Below are positions 38,945 through 45,016 of a DNA stretch of 49,763 nt, in pieces; position 1 is the stretch's first letter, and each line of letters opens with the position of its first letter. Location of the stretch: positions 1 to 49,763 of IMG/VR virus record IMGVR_UViG_3300032805_000009. One strand, 5' to 3'. Both the position numbers and the translations under genes were made by a program. The stretch is from a virus. The notes beneath the pieces were generated by a model that saw only the letters and a list, made by a program, of their open reading frames with translations, did not search any database and had not been told where the DNA came from.

Positions 38945-40405
38945 CTAGCAAACGCTGCGCCGAATGGCGCGCGTGTCCATCTTGGTCTGTTGGATCAGCT
39001 CAGCATTCCCGTTGAACGCGCGATGAACAACCTCGCTCAGCGCGACCTCAAGGTCAGGCCGCTTTTCGGCGACTGGCCGCTCGGCGGCCTTGAGAATCGC
39101 CATCTGACGCGACATTGTCAGCGCGGCCTGTAGCAGCGCGTCGGGGCTCAGGTTGACAACCTTGGTCCCCTCGGCCTGCAAGCTCAGCTGCGCGAGCTTC
39201 GCCCGTTTGACAACCTCAGCCACCACCGCAGGGATGCAGCCGGCCAGCACATTGCCAACCTCGGTCAGGTTGGCGCGCGGGTCGATCGCACCCTTGCCGT
39301 ATGCGTACAGCAACCGCTGTACCGCATGCGCGTCTGGCGCCGTAACCTCGATGACAGCATCCAAGCGCCCAGGTCGGAGCATTGCAGGATGAATGCCATC
39401 CAGATTGTTGGTTGTTAGGACAACAATCAGGTTAGCGTCTTTGCTGTCAATGCCGTCGATGGTGTTGAGAATGTCGTCCATCTCAACGGTACGCTCGCCC
39501 GTCACCGCGCGGTCAATGTCTTCACAGAAGATTGCGCACGCTGGCGACTGGTATCGCTTCGCAAACGCAATGGCAGAGGCAAGCTCGGCCGCACGTTCCA
39601 CATACAGGAACGTAATGCCGTGCTTGACTGCCAGCATTGATGCCACCGTGGCGGCCAGCGTTTTGCCGGTGCCAAAGGTGCCACCGAGCAGAATGCCGCG
39701 CTTTACGGGAATGCCGTTAGCGAGGCAGTCAGCTGCGCGCGTGATCGGCGTGAACAGATTAGTCCGCACGGCCTGCTCGACATCAGCCGAGAAAATCAGG
39801 TCGGACTCGCGCACACCGCTCGTGTCGATGAACGTCACTTGCGGCATGGTCTGCACGTCGCCGTCGCTGTCAGTGAACCGGATGCGAATGGCCTTGCCTC
39901 GATAGATGCTTGCGGCCTCTATCTCAGCGCGAACCACTGCAAACAGCTGCAGCACGCTTTCCTCGTCCATGCGCTTGACCTCGGCGCTGAGCACAAAGCA
40001 CGCCATGCCATTCTGTACAGTGGCGCCCGTATCAATGTGGCCTGTGACGTTGGGAAGCGTGAAGCGCCCCCAGCCGACTTTCGCCCACTGATCCGGACCA
40101 ATCTGCACATTCATCATGCGCGGCGGATTGTCCCCGAAAAAGCCCGGAGTCGGCGCAGCTGGCGTCCATCCGTAGATGCGTTCGATTGCGCGCTGAAAGG
40201 CGAATGCGCCATCCAGCGGTAGCACTTCAAACACCTCTTGCAGGGTGCATACCTGTTGCTCGTATTCCATGCGCGACTCTATGAGCTTCACCGCGCCGGC
40301 CAGCGTCATCCGTTGCGGGATGATCAGCTTGTCGCCAGTGCGCTCAACGTCGCTCACAACAACGGGCTTTTTTGCTTTGCTCTTAATTTCATCCAATGTA
40401 GGCAT
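38945..40405 (-). CDS. AAA+ ATPase of FtsH/Cdc48-like type
   Basis: 486 residues. Walker A GGTFGTGKT (241-249), Walker B AIFCEDID (291-298), sensor 1 TTNN (331-334) and an FtsH/Cdc48-like RPGRLD arginine-finger segment (344-349), followed by a helical lid. The N-terminal ~230 residues are unassigned and no protease or transmembrane part follows, so it may be an unfoldase or remodeller, perhaps acting on host or origin proteins. It ends about 290 bp from the DnaA boxes. Single gene with its own leader. Confidence 0.85.
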   Translation of the reverse strand: MPTLDEIKSKAKKPVVVSDVERTGDKLIIPQRMTLAGAVKLIESRMEYEQQVCTLQEVFEVLPLDGAFAFQRAIERIYGWTPAAPTPGFFGDNPPRMMNVQIGPDQWAKVGWGRFTLPNVTGHIDTGATVQNGMACFVLSAEVKRMDEESVLQLFAVVRAEIEAASIYRGKAIRIRFTDSDGDVQTMPQVTFIDTSGVRESDLIFSADVEQAVRTNLFTPITRAADCLANGIPVKRGILLGGTFGTGKTLAATVASMLAVKHGITFLYVERAAELASAIAFAKRYQSPACAIFCEDIDRAVTGERTVEMDDILNTIDGIDSKDANLIVVLTTNNLDGIHPAMLRPGRLDAVIEVTAPDAHAVQRLLYAYGKGAIDPRANLTEVGNVLAGCIPAVVAEVVKRAKLAQLSLQAEGTKVVNLSPDALLQAALTMSRQMAILKAAERPVAEKRPDLEVALSEVVHRAFNGNAELIQQTKMDTRAIRRSVC

Positions 40406-40455
40406 TGTCTAGACTCCATCTGTTTGGTTGATGAATTGCGAGAGTGCAATCCTGT

Positions 40456-40482
40456 CAGCCCTATGCTCACAACATAGGGCTG
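40456..40482. other. Perfect 10-bp hairpin between two early genes
   Basis: CAGCCCTATG at 40456-40465 and CATAGGGCTG at 40473-40482 with a 7-base loop, extended by an outer TGCAAT/ATTGCA pair (40445-40450 and 40488-40493). No T tract follows on either strand, so it may be an mRNA stability or processing element in the message between 40495 and 40405. Confidence 0.6.
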
Positions 40483-40494
40483 TCTGCATTGCAG

Positions 40495-40944
40495 TCAGTG
40501 GCGGATCAGATCACTAGGCACAGGGTTATCGATGCCCGCATCCAGTGTCTGCGCTAGCTTGTCGCGGAACGCGCGCACCAGCTGGCGACACTTGGCAGGG
40601 AATGGCCACACCTCCAGTTGGCCGCCCGTGAGCTTCTGTACAAACTCGTCAAAGGACGGACCATATTCGCCGAGATGCTCGCCCGAGATGTTCACCGCGA
40701 AGCTAGTCACCGCGCGGCTGTCATCGTTCGCGCTGTGAATGAACACAACAGCGCTGTCGATGGTGCGGGGCCCGCCATCGCCCAGGTTGATGGTGACGGG
40801 CGAACCCTTGTCGGTCGCGGTGTGCTGCGCGAATGCGATTAGCGCCTTAAGAGCGCGCGTCACATCATCAGCAGCGGCCTGCTTCTCGGCGGCCGATGAA
40901 TTGGTGCCGACTTGTGCCAGTAAGTGCATAGAGTGCTGTTTCAT
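40495..40944 (-). CDS. Early protein of unknown function (149 residues)
   Basis: ATG 40944 with GGAG upstream. Helical start (AAEKQAAADDVTRALKALIAFAQHT), beta middle (SPVTINLGDGGPRTIDSAVVFIHS, SFAVNISGEHLGEYG) and a helical end. No family recognised. Lies upstream of the AAA+ gene on the same strand. Confidence 0.7.
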   Translation of the reverse strand: MKQHSMHLLAQVGTNSSAAEKQAAADDVTRALKALIAFAQHTATDKGSPVTINLGDGGPRTIDSAVVFIHSANDDSRAVTSFAVNISGEHLGEYGPSFDEFVQKLTGGQLEVWPFPAKCRQLVRAFRDKLAQTLDAGIDNPVPSDLIRH

Positions 40945-41011
40945 TGCGTAAGACTCCATTGGTAGATTGAACAAACACCGAACAGCAGCCACTAGGGGCC
41001 GCTGTCCGCTG

Positions 41012-41173
41012 TTAGCTCAGCTGCGCCTGCGCCTTGTCCAATCGCCGCTCCAAGCGTGCGAGCGTGCGCTTAGCGCGCTCCCAGCGCTTGAACGCGCGTG
41101 ACAGCTTGGACTCGGCGGCGCGCAGTTGATCTAGCGCCTTGCCGTACTGCTCGCCCGGATTGCGCCGGCTCAC
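41012..41173 (-). CDS. 53-residue basic coiled-coil protein
   Basis: GTG start at 41173 overlaps the preceding TGA (GTGA). Almost entirely one charged helix: YGKALDQLRAAESKLSRAF and KRTLARLERRLDKAQAQL. Third of three tiny genes coupled through GTGA overlaps. Function unknown. Confidence 0.6.
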   Translation of the reverse strand: MSRRNPGEQYGKALDQLRAAESKLSRAFKRWERAKRTLARLERRLDKAQAQLS

Positions 41174-41304
41174 CGCAATGCCGTTTCGGTGATGGCGGGC
41201 ACGATGACGAGCGCAAACACGACAAGCACAAACGCTAGCCAATTGGGCATCTCGACGTGTCGTGCTTGCCGGAAGCGCAGCCGGCGGCGTGTAACGCGGC
41301 TCAC
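41170..41304 (-). CDS. 44-residue single-span membrane protein
   Basis: GTG start at 41304 overlaps the preceding stop (GTGA). An Arg-rich N-terminus (VTRRRLRFRQARHVEMPN) precedes one membrane span (WLAFVLVVFALVIVPAI), so the N-terminus should stay in the cytoplasm. Small membrane proteins among the earliest genes are candidates for superinfection exclusion or host takeover. Confidence 0.6.
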   Translation of the reverse strand: MSRVTRRRLRFRQARHVEMPNWLAFVLVVFALVIVPAITETALR

Positions 41305-41459
41305 AGTGAGGACTCGCAGAGCTTGCGCAGCTGCCATGCGGCCGCGACTGCGCCGGCCTGAGACCTGTACAGGTCACTGCTCGCCGCGATGATGACGCCG
41401 CGATAGCGCACCGCAGCACGGTAGAGGCCTGCGCCTGTGTAATAAATGATTGCTTTCAT
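41301..41459 (-). CDS. 52-residue early protein
   Basis: ATG 41459 with GGAG upstream. MKAIIYYTGAGLYRAAVRYRG, then VIIAASSDLYRSQAGAVAAA and a short helix: looks like a small two-strand, one-helix domain. First of three GTGA-coupled tiny genes. No family recognised. Confidence 0.6.
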   Translation of the reverse strand: MKAIIYYTGAGLYRAAVRYRGVIIAASSDLYRSQAGAVAAAWQLRKLCESSL

Positions 41460-41762
41460 AGTGACTCCGGTTGTTGTGGGACAGTGGACAGCGCACGCGA
41501 CCGCGTACGCTCTTGTCTGTCTCACCTCAGAGCTTTGGCTGCCCGACGTCCTAGCCGCATGCCGGCTGTTTCCCCAGATCTGCTCGGGCTCTCGACCGTT
41601 ACACGGGCCGCTCGTGGCTTCGCTGTTTGCCGTTACCGACTTTCGTCGGCCTTGTCGGCGCTGCTATCGGTCGAGCCAGCACAGCGCGGATTGTCCGTCC
41701 GCGTCTCTTACGAGACTGCGCCAAAATGCCACAACAACAACAACAGGTGCAATAGAATAACC

Positions 41763-41771
41763 TGTGGATAA
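41763..41771. promoter_or_regulatory. DnaA box
   Basis: Perfect TGTGGATAA, same orientation as the other six in 38638-42764. Confidence 0.7.
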
Positions 41772-41988
41772 CTAACAATTTTTGCTTGTGCTGCGCAGCA
41801 GGGGGCTGCTGCAAGTGTGCATCGCGCGTGACGCAATAGGAGCGTCTAGGAGCGGCGCTGCGTGCCGACCCGCTACGTTGGTATTGCCTGAGCGAGATCG
41901 CGGTTTTGCTGCAGTCGCACAATCAACAACTTACGCGCGACAGCTAGAATTGACTAATGCCTGTGAATCAGTGACTTAGCGCGAGATG

Positions 41989-42027
41989 CTCAAGTAGCAG
42001 CCTCCGACCTGCTACTCGAGCGTTTTT
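41989..42027 (+). terminator. Rho-independent terminator, plus strand
   Basis: Stem CTCAAGTAGCAG/CTGCTACTCGAG (11 of 12 pairs) with an 8-base loop, followed by CGTTTTT. There is no T run in the other direction. The transcript it ends is not explained by any plus-strand gene. Confidence 0.75.
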
Positions 42028-42055
42028 GAGAGTTATTCGCATCTCGTGTGAATTG

Positions 42056-42064
42056 TGTGGATAA
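42056..42064. promoter_or_regulatory. DnaA box
   Basis: Perfect TGTGGATAA just beyond the stop of the helix-turn-helix gene. Confidence 0.7.
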
Positions 42065-42067
42065 GTG

Positions 42068-42334
42068 CTAGTCGTTGAGCTTGCCGCCGTGCTTGGCGCG
42101 CCAGTCAGCCTCGGCTGCCGCTCGGATCGCGTCGACCTCTTCTTGGGTGATGTAGCGCACGTTGGCCGGCGCTGCCACTACAGGCGCGGGCGCGTGCGCG
42201 TAGGCAATGCGATCGCGGATGTCGTAGACAGTGGTGCGCGACACGCCGTGCTTGATGGCGGCCTGTCTGACTGTCATCCCTGAGAACAGGTCAACGCGGA
42301 TCTGCTCAGCCTGCTCGTAACTCAGTCGTCCCAT
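42068..42334 (-). CDS. Helix-turn-helix protein at the head of the minus-strand arm
   Basis: 88 residues. LSYEQAEQIRVDLFSGM then TVRQAAIKHGVSRTTVYDIRDR is a clear helix-turn-helix of the type also seen in the HNH endonucleases and the 37447 gene; an Ala/Pro linker and a second helical part (ITQEEVDAIRAAAEADW) follow. As the first gene of the early arm beside the divergent regulatory region it is a likely transcription regulator. AAGGAGC precedes the ATG. Confidence 0.75.
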   Translation of the reverse strand: MGRLSYEQAEQIRVDLFSGMTVRQAAIKHGVSRTTVYDIRDRIAYAHAPAPVVAAPANVRYITQEEVDAIRAAAEADWRAKHGGKLND

Positions 42335-42414
42335 GTGTGTGCTCCTTGCGTTGGTTGGATGGATCGACGCGGAGTCTACGCTGTTGTGATGTAGTGCGCT
42401 CCAGTTTGGTCTTG

Positions 42415-42556
42415 GGCCTTCTCTCCCTCCCCCCCTGTCCTACATGTACGTAGTATTTATATAGATGAGAATCATTATCATCTGAGCGCGCGCGCGCGTG
42501 CGATGCGTGTATGGGCGCGCGTGTGAGGTGCGCGTATTAGAGAGGGAGAGAAGGCC
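42415..42556. repeat. 15-bp perfect inverted repeat framing the Fur-like box
   Basis: GGCCTTCTCTCCCTC (42415-42429) and its exact reverse complement (42542-42556), 112 bp apart. The Fur-like palindrome and the alternating GC/GT tract lie between the arms. Confidence 0.85.
42466..42480. promoter_or_regulatory. Fur-box-like palindrome
   Basis: TGAGAATCATTATCA matches 14 of 15 positions of the Fur 7-1-7 motif TGATAATnATTATCA. It lies just downstream of the AT-rich TAGTATTTATATAG, suitable as a -10 region. Confidence 0.55.
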
Positions 42557-42733
42557 GCGAGGGTAAGTGGAGCGCACGACACTTGCGCGCCGCGCAGCAC
42601 GACAGCAGCTTACTTAGCTGCGACCGCTCGCGTAGCACGCTAGCTAGGCATGCTATGTGCTTGATATTGCTAGCAATGCTGATGTTACATAATGGAGATT
42701 ATGCGAAGTTGCACTGCAGCATGACATAATGCA

Positions 42734-42764
42734 TGTGGATAAGCTGTGGATAAGCTGTGGATAA
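42734..42764. promoter_or_regulatory. Three tandem DnaA boxes in 11-bp phase
   Basis: Perfect TGTGGATAA at 42734-42742, 42745-42753 and 42756-42764, exactly 11 bp apart, directly after an AT-rich stretch. This arrangement fits a DnaA-dependent replication origin. Confidence 0.85.
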
Positions 42765-42856
42765 CTCTGGTGCGCTGCGACAAGGGGGTGGGGGGAAAAT
42801 CGATGGTGACTGCTAGTGCTTCAACCGCGTTTTCGTTATGCGCCGCAGCTACGTGA

Positions 42857-42870
42857 TGTGGGCGCCTACA
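42857..42870. promoter_or_regulatory. GGCGCC palindrome upstream of the late arm
   Basis: TGTGGGCGCCTACA differs in one base from the perfect palindrome TGTAGGCGCCTACA; related sites lie at 33731-33744 and 20082-20095. It is 122 bp before the small terminase start. Confidence 0.55.
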
Positions 42871-42991
42871 TGCATGCAGCTACGCGGGCAGCCGCGCGCG
42901 GCATGGGCGCCGATGGTTGCTAGGTGCCCGCATCGAGCGTAGGTTGCGGGGCGCAACCCCTGGTGGTTGCTGACGGGGAGAACTACATCCT

Positions 42992-43615
42992 GTGGTAGAT
43001 GAGCCGGCTGGGCCAGATTCAGCGACAAGCGTCCCTCCCTGCGCGCCCGACGAACCCGGTCCGGCCGGCTCGCTGCCCGATCCCACCCTCGCCACCGGTC
43101 GCTTCGGGCTCAACGAGGACGGCAGCCCCACGCGCTGGCCCTGCGGCAAGCAAAAGGGCATCCAGAAGGTCCACTACACCCACGAGGCGATGATCGAGTG
43201 CATGATCGCCCACCCGGAGTGGACGCAGCGCCAGATCGCTGAGTACTTCGGCTACAGCGAGGTGTGGATCTGCAACATCATCGCCAGCGACGCCTTTCGC
43301 GAGCAGATGGTCAAGCGCAAGGACGAGATCATCAATCCCGTCCTCAAGGCCAACGTGGAGGAGCGCTTCAACTCCAACCTGCGCATGGCCCTCGACCTGA
43401 TCCAGGCCCGCCTCTCCACCGGCGTCGTCAGCGACAACTTCCTGCTGCGCACCACCGAGATGAGCGCCCGCGCCCTCGGCCTCGGCGCCCCCAAGCCGCC
43501 CGCACCCACCACCCCCAACATGCACCTGCATCTGCACGAGATGTCAGAGCGCCTCACGGCCCTGCTGGCCCAGAAGCGGGGCACCACCATCGACTCGGAG
43601 CCCACCAATGGCTGA
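42992..43615 (+). CDS. terS: Terminase small subunit
   Basis: 207 residues from a GTG start (GGGGAG about 13 bp upstream). After a Pro-rich disordered start, ECMIAHPEWTQRQIAEYFGY then SEVWICNIIASDAFREQM is a helix-turn-helix typical of small terminases; a helical oligomerisation part follows (VLKANVEERFNSNLRMALDLI) with a Pro-rich, His-containing tail. It recognises phage DNA for packaging. First gene of the plus arm, but about 11.5 kb of fibre genes separate it from the large subunit gene at 4807. Confidence 0.8.
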   Translation: MVDEPAGPDSATSVPPCAPDEPGPAGSLPDPTLATGRFGLNEDGSPTRWPCGKQKGIQKVHYTHEAMIECMIAHPEWTQRQIAEYFGYSEVWICNIIASDAFREQMVKRKDEIINPVLKANVEERFNSNLRMALDLIQARLSTGVVSDNFLLRTTEMSARALGLGAPKPPAPTTPNMHLHLHEMSERLTALLAQKRGTTIDSEPTNG

Positions 43616-43922
43616 GATCAAGCGCACCCACCACGCCGGCGTCGGCCGCTACCTGGATAAGGGCAGTGTCATGGGCCAGGAGGTCGATCGCTCCAACTGG
43701 CGCACCGGGCGCACCCACACCGAGGCCCCCAAGATCCGCGGCCCCGTGCACGTCGCTGTAGGCAGCCCCGTGCGCGCGCCGGTCGTGCGCCAGCGCGTCA
43801 TCTACACGCACGAGACCAGCGCCCTTGAGGCCGCCTCCAGCAATCGCACGCTCACCCAGCACCACATCCTTGCCGGCATGAAGGAAGTGGTCCCGGTGCG
43901 CATCAAGAAGGGACTACCGTAA
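43608..43922 (+). CDS. Protein of unknown function (104 residues)
   Basis: Overlaps the small terminase gene by 8 bp and shares one base with the next start. Basic with many His, Arg and Val (VRAPVVRQRVIYTHETS). Position after the small terminase suggests a packaging or head role. No family recognised. Confidence 0.7.
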   Translation: MAEIKRTHHAGVGRYLDKGSVMGQEVDRSNWRTGRTHTEAPKIRGPVHVAVGSPVRAPVVRQRVIYTHETSALEAASSNRTLTQHHILAGMKEVVPVRIKKGLP

Positions 43923-44557
43923 TGAGAGCTACCCGCGTATCGCTGAATCTGGGCTCGACCGGCTACGCGCCCACGATCCTGCACGACACATGGCAGACGC
44001 CCAACAACATCACCCTCGCGCTCAGCGGGGCCAACGGCTCGGGCGCGGTCTCGGGCACCTGCACGGTGCTCTACACGGTCGATGATCTGTCAGACGCCGC
44101 CGCGCGCTTCGTCGCCTCGATCACCCAGTCCACCAACACCATCACGGTCACCGGCGACAACGGCTGGCCCGGCCCGGGCGGCTTCACCGGCACCGGCAAC
44201 ATCTCGCAGGCGGGCAACGGCGATGCCGGAGCCCACAACCTCGTGGTCGGCGACATGGTGATTCTGGAGGCCACCGGGGCCAAGATGGACGGCATCTACA
44301 CCGTCACCACCGTCGTGAGCGCCACCAGTTACACGCTCACCTCGATGCTGAGCCAGACGGCCACCGCCTCCCAGAGCGCCCGCGTGACCAGCGCCCGCAT
44401 GTACACGCACAGCGTGCTGGCGGCGATCAACCTCGCCACCAACCCCAAGTCAACGAGCAACTACACCTTCCCCGTGACCAGCTCCACTCTACAGTGCACG
44501 ATCGCGGGTGCCGGCATCGCAACGCTCGCTGTCCTGCAGGGGGGCATGTCCTCGTGA
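43922..44557 (+). CDS. Beta-rich structural protein (211 residues)
   Basis: Starts within the preceding TAATG. Thr/Ser/Gly/Ala-rich with strand repeats (TVLYTVDDLSDAAARFVASI, NTITVTGDNGWPGPGG, GIYTVTTVVSATSYTLTSML); begins with RATRVSLNLGSTGYAPTIL, without an export signal. Opens the fibre/adhesin module. No family recognised. Confidence 0.7.
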   Translation: MRATRVSLNLGSTGYAPTILHDTWQTPNNITLALSGANGSGAVSGTCTVLYTVDDLSDAAARFVASITQSTNTITVTGDNGWPGPGGFTGTGNISQAGNGDAGAHNLVVGDMVILEATGAKMDGIYTVTTVVSATSYTLTSMLSQTATASQSARVTSARMYTHSVLAAINLATNPKSTSNYTFPVTSSTLQCTIAGAGIATLAVLQGGMSS

Positions 44558-44583
44558 GGCTTGCCGCATGACAAGGAGCGCCA

Positions 44584-44955
44584 ATGAGACTGTTGCTTGC
44601 CTTCATGCTAGCCGTCGCCATCGCGGCCTGCGTAAATCATGCTACCGCGCAAGGCCCCTCGGCCGTGCTCAGCTGGACGGCGCCGACCACCTACACCAAC
44701 GGCTCGTTGATTGGCTCGGCCACCATCACCTACAACATCTATCAGGGGTTAACTGGCCAGGAAGGTACGACGCCAGTTCAAACCAACCTTAGCGCGACGA
44801 CGGCTACCATCACCGCCGGCCTAACCCCTGGTACCACGCAGTGCTTTGAAGTCACTGCGCTGGTCGCCGGTGTCGAATCTGCCAAGTCCAACGAGGCCTG
44901 CAAGACCTTCGCCCCCTTGGTCCCGAGCGCGCCAACCAGCCTAACGGTGCATTAG
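44584..44955 (+). CDS. Exported fibronectin type III-like protein
   Basis: 123 residues, AAGGAGC before the ATG. Signal peptide MRLLLAFMLAVAIAAC with a lipobox-like IAAC at 13-16 (an alternative Ala-x-Ala cleavage lies after HATAQ). The rest is one FN3-like sandwich: AVLSWTAPTTYTNG, TYNIYQG, TTATITAGLTPGTTQCFEVTAL, and a final SNEACKTF. Either a secreted adhesive protein or a surface lipoprotein made during infection. Confidence 0.7.
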   Translation: MRLLLAFMLAVAIAACVNHATAQGPSAVLSWTAPTTYTNGSLIGSATITYNIYQGLTGQEGTTPVQTNLSATTATITAGLTPGTTQCFEVTALVAGVESAKSNEACKTFAPLVPSAPTSLTVH

Positions 44956-45016
44956 CCATGAATCTTCTCTTCTCTTTTCTTGGTCTTCTCTTGGTCTTGG
45001 TCTTGGTCTTGGTGCA
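44946..45016 (+). repeat. Pyrimidine-rich element B with four TCTTGG repeats
   Basis: GGTGCA at 44946-44951 and 45011-45016 flank a CT-rich stretch with four tandem TCTTGG units (44989-45012). It lies in the start of a fibre gene, where it encodes the hydrophobic run LLFSFLGLLLVLVLVLV. Related to elements at 4713-4810 and 33820-33911. Confidence 0.65.

Larger units (their letters stand above)
41460..42067. other. Gene-poor region with two DnaA boxes and a plus-strand terminator
   Basis: 608 bp. Open frames present here have poor composition and no ribosome-binding sites. Contains DnaA boxes at 41763-41771 and 42056-42064 and a good plus-strand intrinsic terminator (41989-42027), although no plus-strand gene is evident upstream, so an untranslated RNA may be made. 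Confidence 0.6.
42335..42991. promoter_or_regulatory. Divergent regulatory and origin-like region
   Basis: 657 bp between the two transcription arms, without a convincing gene. Contents from left to right: a 15-bp inverted repeat, an AT-rich patch with a Fur-box-like palindrome, a long alternating purine-pyrimidine tract (GC/GT repeats, about 42485-42533), AT-rich ACATAATG repeats (near 42685 and 42723), three phased DnaA boxes (42734-42764) and a GGCGCC palindrome (42857-42870). Promoters for both arms must lie here, but no strong sigma-70 pair could be chosen by eye. Confidence 0.75.

Noticed and set aside
41599-41922. Minus-strand frame of 107 residues in the gene-poor region
   Set aside because: Low-complexity Cys/Arg/Ser composition, crosses a DnaA box, and no ribosome-binding site.
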